Assembly: GCF_014750685.1 (NCBI RefSeq)
Contig: NZ_JAAXGE010000002.1
Span: forward strand, 124,001 to 188,000
Length of the DNA: 64,000 bases
DNA from: Bacteroides sp. GM023
GTDB lineage: Bacteria > Bacteroidota > Bacteroidia > Bacteroidales > Bacteroidaceae
Reading direction: 5' to 3'
Shown here: positions 1-8,532 of the stretch, one piece after another
Position numbering within the stretch: the stretch's first letter is position 1
How the letters are laid out: each line of letters opens with the position of its first letter
Program-made: the position numbers and the translations under genes
The notes under the pieces: generated by a model
Told to the model about the DNA's origin: nothing
Databases searched by the model: none
What the model saw: only the letters and a program-made list of their open reading frames with translations

Positions 1-2130
1 CCCGTCAATCCGGTTATTAAATAAACTATAATCCACACCCACATTATAAGTAATTGTAGATTCCCATTTCAAATCAGGATTGAACGCTTCCGGACGTAAC
101 AGTGATACCCATACAGGTACCCCATTATTGTATCCACGCAGGTAATTGGCCTGATCTCCCACTGTATGCAGATAAGTAGCCATATAAGGATAATCCCCCT
201 GATTAATATCCTGTTGTCCGGTAACTCCCCAACCTAAACGTAGCTTCAGGTTATTAATAAATCCTAAGTCTTTGATAAAACTTTCTTCCGATATTCTCCA
301 TGCCAAAGCGACCGAAGGAAACAATGCCCAACGATTATCCTTATGAAAACGGGATGAACCGTCATTACGTAACGTAAAGGTCATCAGGTAACGATCTTTC
401 ACATTATAATTGAGACGTCCAAAGAAAGAAACGATGTAGTGCTCCGTTTCATAATTGCTTTGAGTTACAAGCAGCGGATCACCGTATGCGTCAAACTTCG
501 TAATGCGATGGCCTATTCCATCACCTGCACGCCAGTAATGCTGCCAGGAATAGCCGCCCATCAAATCAAAATTGCTATCCAGGAAATTAAAGTCTTTCGT
601 ATATTGAGCATAGAAGTCGAATGAGGAATTACGAATTTCCTGGTTCCAGCTCGAATCATAACCTCCATACATATAATCAGACGGAGCAAATTCTGAAATA
701 TACTTAATACCTTCTCCTTTCGAATAATCCATACCTACATTCATGTTCAGTCGCAAATCAGGAAAGAAATGCAATTTATAGTCAATCTGAGCATTTCCGA
801 TAAAGTTACGTACCTTCGATTTGTCCTGCGTCATTTCCAACATTGACAGTGGATTCTTGGTTGCCACCTGGATAACATTTCCATCATCACCTCTCCATGT
901 AAAATATCCGCCATAGGGACTATCCTTATCATAAACAGATTGGGAAGGATCCATTACAATCGCTGCTCCAATAGCTCCCCAATCGGCAAAGCGGTTCTTT
1001 ACATACATACCACGTCCGTTAAGATTGATTTTCAGATGATCATCAAATAAAGAAGGAGTAATAGAAAAACTTCCTGTATAACGTTCCGTCTTGGACGTTT
1101 TCAAGATACCATCTATGTTGGTATATCCAAAAGAGATACGATAAGGCATCAGCTTTCCTACAGTTCCATATACACTCAGATTATGCTCTGTATTCAATGT
1201 AGTGCGAAATATCTCATCTTGCCAATCAGTATTTACCAATCCCTGTTTCTTCGCCATTTGCTCATAGATACTCAAATCTGAATACGTATCTTTGAGAAAT
1301 ACACGGAACTCATCTCCCGTCATTACATCGATTTTCTTTTTGGGAGTACCTATGGATACATTCCCGTCATAGGTGATTTTCACTTTTCCTTCTGACCCTT
1401 TTTTAGTAGTAATCAGGATAACACCGTTTGAAGCACGTGAACCATAAATAGCCGTCGCAGAAGCATCCTTCAAAATAGTGAAAGATTCAATATCAGTTGG
1501 ATTAATTGTGCTTAATATATTTCCGGCACCATTTAACCCCTGATTATCAATAAACACACCATCCACTACGATCAAGGGATCATTACTGGCCGTAAGGGAC
1601 GAACCACCTCTGATTCGGATAAAAGAAGCACCATTAGGAGATCCTCCTTCACTGGTGATAGCCACTCCTGCTACCTTACCAACCAGCAAATCCTGTGTAT
1701 TGGGAGCGAATCCTCTGATTTTGTCATCTGCCTTAAGACTCGTTAAAGCCCCGGTAGCATCTCCCTTTCGTACCTGACCATAACCGATAACTACCACTTC
1801 ATCCAGCAACTTATTATCTTCTGTCAGAGTCACTATTAAAGTGGGCTGTCCCTTGTAAACAACTTCTTTAGTGGTATAAGTGATATAAGAAAATACGATG
1901 GTGGCACCAGTTTTGACATTAGATAGTATAAAACGCCCATTCGTATCCGTTACCACTCCATTAGTAGTACCCTTTACAGACACATTTGCTCCGATGACAG
2001 GTATTCCTGCCTCATCTTTAACAAGTCCCTTCACCGTACTCTGCTGGGCAACTGCCCGGGAAGCAAAGAGTATGAAAAGAACTAGCACAAAAAACTGTGT
2101 GATTTGTTTAATTCTGAATTGCTTTTCCAT
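1..2130 (-). CDS. SusC/RagA-type TonB-dependent transporter, partial (3' end outside window)
   Basis: Reading leftwards from an ATG at 2130-2128, 710 codons are open to the window edge. The protein starts with a signal peptide ending in AVAQ near residue 28, then a carboxypeptidase-regulatory-like beta domain (about 30-115), the SusC linker ending EVVVIGYGQ, a TonB plug with RIRGGSSL, PLIVVDGVF and the VILITTKKG end, and the first part of the beta barrel. SusC-family proteins form the outer-membrane channel for glycan import, closed by a SusD lipoprotein lid; any partner SusD gene would lie to the left, outside the window. Usual length is about 1000-1100 aa, so roughly one third is missing. 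The upstream neighbour on the same strand (2352-4004) is a membrane regulator of a kind often found beside SusC/D operons. Confidence 0.95.
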   Translation of the reverse strand, partial: MEKQFRIKQITQFFVLVLFILFASRAVAQQSTVKGLVKDEAGIPVIGANVSVKGTTNGVVTDTNGRFILSNVKTGATIVFSYITYTTKEVVYKGQPTLIVTLTEDNKLLDEVVVIGYGQVRKGDATGALTSLKADDKIRGFAPNTQDLLVGKVAGVAITSEGGSPNGASFIRIRGGSSLTASNDPLIVVDGVFIDNQGLNGAGNILSTINPTDIESFTILKDASATAIYGSRASNGVILITTKKGSEGKVKITYDGNVSIGTPKKKIDVMTGDEFRVFLKDTYSDLSIYEQMAKKQGLVNTDWQDEIFRTTLNTEHNLSVYGTVGKLMPYRISFGYTNIDGILKTSKTERYTGSFSITPSLFDDHLKINLNGRGMYVKNRFADWGAIGAAIVMDPSQSVYDKDSPYGGYFTWRGDDGNVIQVATKNPLSMLEMTQDKSKVRNFIGNAQIDYKLHFFPDLRLNMNVGMDYSKGEGIKYISEFAPSDYMYGGYDSSWNQEIRNSSFDFYAQYTKDFNFLDSNFDLMGGYSWQHYWRAGDGIGHRITKFDAYGDPLLVTQSNYETEHYIVSFFGRLNYNVKDRYLMTFTLRNDGSSRFHKDNRWALFPSVALAWRISEESFIKDLGFINNLKLRLGWGVTGQQDINQGDYPYMATYLHTVGDQANYLRGYNNGVPVWVSLLRPEAFNPDLKWESTITYNVGVDYSLFNNRIDG

Positions 2131-2178
2131 AAATATTAGTAATGTTGAACAAGTTAGTTTTACCGAAATTCTCTAAGG

Positions 2179-2208
2179 CAAAACTAAGAAGATATTGTAG
2201 AAAACAAA
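2179..2208 (-). promoter_or_regulatory. Putative Bacteroides promoter for the SusC-like gene
   Basis: On the minus strand TAGTTTTG (2186-2179) matches the TAnnTTTG -7 box, with TTTG at 2208-2205 as -33. The spacing is 18 nt, slightly shorter than the usual 19-21. This puts the transcript start about 40 nt before the start codon. Confidence 0.5.
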
Positions 2209-2351
2209 TAGGCTAGTAAGTGCAAGGTAAAAATTAACAGTTAGCTTTTTAGATTATTACACTGATTATCAAACTATTAATCAAGAGTCCTCCATGTATC
2301 TATGTAAATTGAATTTTCTTTCAAAAAGCAATTTACCCCTTTATAAAGACA

Positions 2352-4004
2352 TTAAAAGCTATCCTGACAAAGACGTTTTACCTTCTCTTCAAAGTCTTCA
2401 TCCATATTCAAAGCTTTCGATTTAATCTTACTACGATAATTATAGACTGTACGGGGGGTATAGTGAAGAAAAACAGCTATTTTATTTATGTCCTTAACTC
2501 CTAACTTGATTAATGCGAAAACACGTAATTCCTGATTCAGAGACTTATCTCCAGTAGCCGGATATCGTTCCTCGGGTCGAAGAAGCCTATTAAACTCTTC
2601 AACAAAAGAAGGATAAATATTCAGAAAGGCATTATCAAAATTAGCATATAATTCTTTTAATTCAAGTACCGAATTTTCTGTTTTAGATGTCAACTTCAAT
2701 ATATCGGTTATCTGACCCGCTTTCACCTTGCGGTTCACTGTTCCTTTAAAGGCATCCAATTTCTCGATATATTCAGTACATATTTCAAGGAAGCTACTGA
2801 TAAAAAGTTCCTTGATATGATTAGATTCGGCAAGGGAAAGATTCGTCTGTTTTAATTGCTTATTAACATCCTGCAGGGCTACATTCAATTCGTTCAGACG
2901 TGCATTTATTTCCTCGATATGTTTCTTTGCCTTTGCCAATTTTTTCATCTGTTTTACGACAAATAGAATAACAACTAACAAAATGATAGAGAGTACACTC
3001 ACTGTTGCCAATAGAATTCGTAATCTATCCCGTTGTCTTTCACGATCCAGCTGATAAGCTTTGTCAATGATAGGCAACATTTTGGCGGTTTGTATATTCC
3101 GCAACCGTGCATTGTAAAAATTAGCATCATCCAAACTCTTTTTTATATATTGGTTTGCCCGGTTTATATCTACATCACTATTAAACAAGATAAAAGCCAA
3201 GGCCCTCAATGATATATTCTCTTTCACAGAGGCCTTTATATCAGAGATAGCAGAGATAGCCAAATATTCTTTAGCCTTCTCCTTATTTTCCATCCGTTCA
3301 TACAGAAATGAAAGAATAGATGTTATCTCCGCACATTCTTTTGTATCCTGTTTCACCTTAGGATAATAAGATAGCAATATCCTTTCCGCAGTAGCCAATT
3401 CTCCTGTTTCAATACAGCGAAAACCATACCGTGTAGCATATTCAAACGTGGCCGTATCCGCTATTTGAATCAATGAATCCTGGCAAATCTCCTTTTTCAC
3501 AATCAGATCAGCTAAATCATAACCATCATTATACTCAATCATATAGATATATACATCAATATATGTCTTATAGTAGTCAATCAACTGATGATGCTTTAAG
3601 TCTTCCCTCGAGATTGAATTCAGAATATCAATCGTCTTCGAAAACATCCCCGCCTTAGCTTCTCCACGTGCCAACTGTATTTTACTATCATTTACCCATC
3701 CGGCATTCTGTAAATTTATAGCCATATCCAAAGCCCGTGTAGCATAAGCTATCGCCGAGTCACAGATAAAAGTCTCATATTCATGTGCCAGACTTTGATA
3801 AATAGAATATTGGCTTTCTTTGGGAAGATTCTGATTCCGAAGTTGTTCTTTGAGATTATCCAAATAGTTTTCTTTACGTACGGTATATTCTTTCTCTTTT
3901 ACTATGACATTATCCAGTTCATTCAGTAAAGAATCGAGCCTTGTCTGGGCCGGCAATGAAGTAGCTACAAGTAAACTACAAACGATTAAAGACATGAATC
4001 TCAT
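2352..4004 (-). CDS. Membrane-anchored TPR/HTH regulator (DUF6377-like)
   Basis: Start chosen at 4004 because MRFMSLIVCSLLVATSLPAQ is a clean signal peptide; an in-frame ATG 66 nt upstream would place about 22 polar residues before it. The 550-aa protein has a helical, tetratricopeptide-like periplasmic region (about 30-320), one transmembrane helix (about 330-352), a coiled coil rich in Lys/Asn/Leu (about 355-410) and a C-terminal helix-turn-helix resembling LuxR-type DNA-binding domains (about 490-530, around LGVKDINKIAVFLHYTPRTV). This is the layout of Bacteroides DUF6377 proteins (family name from memory), which often lie beside SusC/D loci and are thought to control them. Inference: it senses a signal across the inner membrane and regulates the SusC-like gene at 2130. 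Confidence 0.8.
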   Translation of the reverse strand: MRFMSLIVCSLLVATSLPAQTRLDSLLNELDNVIVKEKEYTVRKENYLDNLKEQLRNQNLPKESQYSIYQSLAHEYETFICDSAIAYATRALDMAINLQNAGWVNDSKIQLARGEAKAGMFSKTIDILNSISREDLKHHQLIDYYKTYIDVYIYMIEYNDGYDLADLIVKKEICQDSLIQIADTATFEYATRYGFRCIETGELATAERILLSYYPKVKQDTKECAEITSILSFLYERMENKEKAKEYLAISAISDIKASVKENISLRALAFILFNSDVDINRANQYIKKSLDDANFYNARLRNIQTAKMLPIIDKAYQLDRERQRDRLRILLATVSVLSIILLVVILFVVKQMKKLAKAKKHIEEINARLNELNVALQDVNKQLKQTNLSLAESNHIKELFISSFLEICTEYIEKLDAFKGTVNRKVKAGQITDILKLTSKTENSVLELKELYANFDNAFLNIYPSFVEEFNRLLRPEERYPATGDKSLNQELRVFALIKLGVKDINKIAVFLHYTPRTVYNYRSKIKSKALNMDEDFEEKVKRLCQDSF

Positions 4005-4164
4005 CAAAACATCTCTACCCATAAGATATATGACTTTGTGTATAAACATAGACAATCCCATTTTCTCCAAGAAACCAAATAATTACTAGAGATGCACAAA
4101 GATAATAAATCTATGGAAAGTAATGTTAATCACTCAACTTCTTTTCTTCCTAAGAATAAATTTC

Positions 4165-4172
4165 TATATTTG
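4165..4172 (+). promoter_or_regulatory. -7 box of the SWIM/DUF6493 operon
   Basis: TATATTTG, 35 nt before the ATG at 4208, fits TAnnTTTG. I see no clear TTTG -33 partner, so the call rests on the -7 box and its position in the divergent gap with the regulator gene. Confidence 0.5.
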
Positions 4173-4207
4173 GGGAATGTACAATCAAATTCCTATTTTA
4201 TTAATCT

Positions 4208-5563
4208 ATGGCTGATACAATCTCTTACCAATACGCCGCCCCTTCCGCACTGCAACGCTCTGCCGACCAGGATGAGCTATTCCTCGCCAAATACAGCGAA
4301 ATTGAGAAAAAAGATGCTCCCTGTTTCTTTTGGGGGAAGTTGACACAACCTTATATGACAGCACGTTGTCTCATAGCCTTATCCAACGTTGTGCAATCCA
4401 GTTTCAATCTGACACCGGCACAACTTTCGATGCTGAAAGACCCGATTGTGACGGCAGGAAACAACCGCTTGCGTTTTGAAGGTTTTTCCAACTGTGCAGG
4501 TGTATATGCCAGAGTCGATGTGCTTCCCGATGGGCACGACGGGGAATTTCTGGAGAACGGAACGACGAATGTAGACTTCAATGCAGGGATGATTTCCGCT
4601 TTAGGCGGTATCGGCAGGCAAGAGAAAGTAGTAATGTCGGTCGGTCCAAAAGAAGTGGGACTATATAATAAAGGTGAGAAAGTAATAGAACGCAAAGTTC
4701 CCCTCCCTGTGAAATGGATAAAAGGGCTGACTACGGTACAAATTTATCAATCCGCAGCCGAACGGCTCTATTCTTTCAATCGCATACAGACTTTGCAACT
4801 CTTTCAGACTCTTCCGAAAAGTACCGTAAAATGCGACTATTATTTAGTGATGCGCGGTCAAAAACCCGCCTTTTCACCGGTGAAAAGTCTGAATTCCGTA
4901 TGTATCGGCGGACTTCATCGTTTGCGGTTACTCGAGCCACTACTCCCGTTCGCTGATGAGTTGAGAGTCTTTGTCCACCCCACCATGCAATCGACTACCT
5001 GGCAACTCTATTTCGGCCCGGTTCGTTTCAGCCTTTCTCTCTCGCGGGAATGTTGGCGCGGTTTCTCCGGAGAAGGAGCCGCTTTGGATGCCTTGCTCGA
5101 AGACATTCCGGAAAGATGGATAGAAGCTATGGATAAATACAGCTATGCCAATCAACAGTTCAATCCTACCCTTTTTGCCATTGAGGAACATATCGACCTG
5201 GATAGGGTAGATTCCCTTTCGGCACGATTGGCGGCTATGGGACTACTAGGGTTCGATTTGGATGAAAACAGTTTCTTTTATCGCCGTCTGCCTTTCAAGA
5301 CCGAACGGATTATGAATCTCAATCCCCGAATGGTGGCTGCGGAGAAACTCTTGGAAGAAGATAAAGTCGAAATTATATCGAACGACGGAAACCGGGTGGA
5401 AGCCCGTGTCGCAGGAAGCGGCGGAGTGAGACACACTGTCATTTTAGACAGGGAGAATGAGAAAGAACGTTGCACTTGCACCTGGTTCAGCAGTAATCAG
5501 GGAGAACGGGGAGCTTGCAAACATATTTTAGCGGTAAAGAAACTAGTACAATGGAAGAACTGA
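4208..5563 (+). CDS. SWIM zinc-finger protein
   Basis: 451 aa. The C-terminus carries a SWIM zinc finger: Cys422-x-Cys424, then Cys437-x-His439 (CTC ... ACKH). SWIM domains bind zinc and usually mediate nucleic-acid or protein contacts. The long N-terminal part has no motif I recognise beyond resemblance to bacterial SWIM proteins. The stop codon overlaps the start of the next gene by 13 nt, so the two are probably translationally coupled. SWIM proteins next to large helical repeat proteins occur in several phyla (for example YehQ in the E. coli molR/yeh region), often with MoxR ATPases and vWA proteins; no ATPase or vWA gene is present here. Cytoplasmic; function unknown. Confidence 0.85.
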   Translation: MADTISYQYAAPSALQRSADQDELFLAKYSEIEKKDAPCFFWGKLTQPYMTARCLIALSNVVQSSFNLTPAQLSMLKDPIVTAGNNRLRFEGFSNCAGVYARVDVLPDGHDGEFLENGTTNVDFNAGMISALGGIGRQEKVVMSVGPKEVGLYNKGEKVIERKVPLPVKWIKGLTTVQIYQSAAERLYSFNRIQTLQLFQTLPKSTVKCDYYLVMRGQKPAFSPVKSLNSVCIGGLHRLRLLEPLLPFADELRVFVHPTMQSTTWQLYFGPVRFSLSLSRECWRGFSGEGAALDALLEDIPERWIEAMDKYSYANQQFNPTLFAIEEHIDLDRVDSLSARLAAMGLLGFDLDENSFFYRRLPFKTERIMNLNPRMVAAEKLLEEDKVEIISNDGNRVEARVAGSGGVRHTVILDRENEKERCTCTWFSSNQGERGACKHILAVKKLVQWKN

Positions 5564-8520
5564 AAGACGAATTAGAGAAATTATCCAAGGCTTATGTGGA
5601 TAATCCGGAGAATGAAGAGAAGATATTAATACCTTTTATCAAGAGATTACTCGAACTGCCGATGAAGGAACGGCGGAAACTCTTGCCTGTCATCAAGGAT
5701 TTACGGTGGATAAAAAGCAGATTTGCAGGTTGTCTCAGTGAGACGCACTGTAAGCCGGCACAAGCACGTTTCCTGTCAGCTGTTCAATTTGTATGCGGTA
5801 ATAAACGGGAAATAGACATGGCATATGACATGAAATTCGATATGCTCTGCAAATTACTCCCGCTATATTGCCCTGTGTGGTTGACTGATTTTATTAATGA
5901 CGATAAAACCTGGTATGGCTTCGACCTCAATTATGAGGAACTTATGCAACTCATGGACATGGGGTACCTCAAAGAGCTTCATTCAGGACGCATCGCAAAA
6001 GTGCTTCCCTGGGTAACCCGTATAAGAAGCAAAAAACCCCAGGGAGACGATACTTTCAACAGTGATTTCCTGCTCAGGCGGGACATCACACTGAAAGAGC
6101 ATATATGGGCACTCTTCGAGCACGAATCAGGCATCGGTTATCAGGACGATTGCGCAAAAGCTGCCTATAAAAAAGGAATCACGGCACGAGACGAAAGTAT
6201 CAGCATTGCCCTCTACCGCTTTTCCCTTGACGGACATGTAGACAGAAACCGACTGTTAAAAGCAACACTTGCCACTTTTCATCGGAATTTCAAGAAAGAC
6301 ATGACAGGATGGTTTGCCGGATTTTTCGAAACATTGCAGCCCACTACCGAAGAACTACTGTCCCTACAAGAAGAAATGATGCAGGTATTCACTTCTTCCT
6401 ACACGAAACCCGTCAATGTAATGCTGCAACAATTCAAGAAAATTGCAGCAGAAGACGGGTTCTGTTATCAGGAATTCGTAGAACGTGTAACCACTCTTTT
6501 CTTTTCGAGTCCCAAAAACTCGTTGCTCACTATTCATGCCATCTTCGAGAAAATCGCTACACAGCATCCCGAAATGAAAGAAGCATGCTGCATTGCTCTC
6601 TGCCAACTATTCCTAAAGAAAGACGAAAGCCTGCAAAGGAAAGCCGCCGGCTTTATTTCAAAATATGGGGACGCTTCCTCATCCGTTCTTCAAGAAACGC
6701 TGCAATCCTATCAACCGGAAATGTTTCAAAGCGTACAAGCAATTATCGCCACTTTCAATGCACAATCCACAAACAAGCCTAACAATACGAAAACAGCCAA
6801 TGCCGGAGCTGCCAACTCAGAAACAATCAATGCTGAAGCAACAAATACAGCATCAAACGCAGCAACCGCAGACCATCCTTCCGCAGACTCTCTTTCCGAA
6901 GAACCCACTATGGAAGCTCTCCGCATTTGCAAGGAAGACAACCGTATCTCCTTTCCTGCCAACAAAGAAGATTTCCTATTCCAACTCAGCCGCTTGTTCG
7001 ACATGGAAGACAGTTGGGAGATAGACACAACGATTGCAGCCATCATCACTTTCCATCCCCAACTGGATGAAGAAGATTTCAGCCGGATGGAGCCCATCTT
7101 CCAACGGGCATCCAACGCCGTTATCAACAGTTGGATAGCATACGAAGACCTTCTTGCCACCTTCCTCCTTGAATACCAACGCTTATGGGCACAGAAAGAC
7201 ACTTCGAAGACAGGAGTCTTGAGAAATATGTTCACCCGTCTGGAAGAAAGACTGAAAGGGATAGACTCAAACAGAGGAGCCTATGACGAACGCGCCTTCA
7301 AGCGGCTCGCCGACTGGAAACCGGGATACAGCGATGCAACCTGCTTCACCCCTATCCAAAAACTATGGCTGGACGTCATCCGCAGAGTTAAGGACGGCAG
7401 TACACTACCCCTGCTCTCCACTCCCACCCACACTCCGGCATACATACAAGCCACAGAACTTGTACGACGACTTGCCGCCTACCAAGCAGCAGATGCAAAA
7501 CCCTGCACATGGGATTTCCAACTAGCTATTGCCCGCTGTGCCATGGAAGATAAAGAAGAAGCTATCGCTACCGCCCGGCAAGTATTGAAAAACGAATATC
7601 TGCACCTTTTCCTGTTCCTGCTGGATGAGAATACCATGCCCGAACCGCCTTACACCCACCAACCCGCCTGGGTAACAGCCGGACTGGTGAAATCGCCGGA
7701 AACAGAATTTGAAGCCTTCAAATCCTTCTCCTGCTGCACATTGCCACACAACTACCTGTCAGGAGACTATGAATGGAAAGAATTGAAATCGAAAGAAAAG
7801 CCATACGAGACAGATAGGCGCCTGCTCCAACTGGAGTTCTACAAATGGCATGAATATGCCGAACGCAACAGCCATCAATTATGGCAGGAGCATCTGATTC
7901 TTAACAGCAAATACAACATAGACGATTCCCGTTACATGGAACCGCTGCTATGCTGCTTTCCCAACCGTCCGGAACCGTTGATAGCTCAAATTATCTCCTG
8001 TTATCTATCTTTCGGCACTCCACAGGAAGACAGCAAACGCAGCATTGCCCACGCCCTGCGCATGCTTCTCTCTTTCCATTGCCCGCTCCGGGAAATGAGC
8101 TTGCTTCTATTAGGCGGCTCACTGCTCTTTGTCGACAAAACCGTCCGTTCCTATGCAGCAGAATTATGGATAGAAGGACTCACCGCAGGAAGAATAAACA
8201 ACCGCCGGACAGGCGAAATCCTGGCACGCCTCATCAGTATGGAACTTGCACCGCTCAAACGTTTCACCACACAAGTGTATGAAAGCATGTACAAGCGAAG
8301 CACCTTTCACAACCATCAACTGGAAGAACTGCTCACCGTACTTATCTGCGGACTACCCGACAAACCTGTCACCGGACTCAAACAGCTACTCGAACTTCAC
8401 CTCGAACTGCTGTCCAACAACCACAGCAGGATTACGGACGAACAACTCCGCCAACGCCTGCAAGAATGGACAGCGAGCAGCAATCTGAAGAAAGTAATCA
8501 CTTCACTGAACAACTTATAA
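5551..8520 (+). CDS. Large helical-repeat protein, DUF6493-like (copy 1)
   Basis: Start placed at 5551, where MEELKDELEKL begins as in the downstream paralogue; an ATG at 5515 would lie deep inside the preceding gene. 989 aa, no signal peptide, no transmembrane segment, mostly amphipathic helices that look like HEAT-type repeats. Residues about 410-450 form a low-complexity linker rich in Asn, Thr and Ala. It shares many blocks with the next gene: a TLKEHIW block, GWFAG, TPTHTP, an AELWIEGL block and a C-terminal NLKK, so the two arose by tandem duplication. The DUF6493 name is from memory. The coupled SWIM protein upstream suggests they form one complex. Molecular role unknown. Confidence 0.8.
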   Translation: MEELKDELEKLSKAYVDNPENEEKILIPFIKRLLELPMKERRKLLPVIKDLRWIKSRFAGCLSETHCKPAQARFLSAVQFVCGNKREIDMAYDMKFDMLCKLLPLYCPVWLTDFINDDKTWYGFDLNYEELMQLMDMGYLKELHSGRIAKVLPWVTRIRSKKPQGDDTFNSDFLLRRDITLKEHIWALFEHESGIGYQDDCAKAAYKKGITARDESISIALYRFSLDGHVDRNRLLKATLATFHRNFKKDMTGWFAGFFETLQPTTEELLSLQEEMMQVFTSSYTKPVNVMLQQFKKIAAEDGFCYQEFVERVTTLFFSSPKNSLLTIHAIFEKIATQHPEMKEACCIALCQLFLKKDESLQRKAAGFISKYGDASSSVLQETLQSYQPEMFQSVQAIIATFNAQSTNKPNNTKTANAGAANSETINAEATNTASNAATADHPSADSLSEEPTMEALRICKEDNRISFPANKEDFLFQLSRLFDMEDSWEIDTTIAAIITFHPQLDEEDFSRMEPIFQRASNAVINSWIAYEDLLATFLLEYQRLWAQKDTSKTGVLRNMFTRLEERLKGIDSNRGAYDERAFKRLADWKPGYSDATCFTPIQKLWLDVIRRVKDGSTLPLLSTPTHTPAYIQATELVRRLAAYQAADAKPCTWDFQLAIARCAMEDKEEAIATARQVLKNEYLHLFLFLLDENTMPEPPYTHQPAWVTAGLVKSPETEFEAFKSFSCCTLPHNYLSGDYEWKELKSKEKPYETDRRLLQLEFYKWHEYAERNSHQLWQEHLILNSKYNIDDSRYMEPLLCCFPNRPEPLIAQIISCYLSFGTPQEDSKRSIAHALRMLLSFHCPLREMSLLLLGGSLLFVDKTVRSYAAELWIEGLTAGRINNRRTGEILARLISMELAPLKRFTTQVYESMYKRSTFHNHQLEELLTVLICGLPDKPVTGLKQLLELHLELLSNNHSRITDEQLRQRLQEWTASSNLKKVITSLNNL

Positions 8521-8532
8521 TACCTCCTGAAT

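Noticed and set aside
4351..5481. Open frames on the opposite strand within the SWIM gene
   Set aside because: They have no promoter or family likeness and lie wholly inside a well-supported gene; the same holds for many short frames inside the SusC, GH2 and DUF6493-like genes.
5515..5550. Upstream ATG as start of DUF6493-like copy 1
   Set aside because: It would put 12 extra residues inside the SWIM-finger coding region; the paralogue starts at the position matching 5551.
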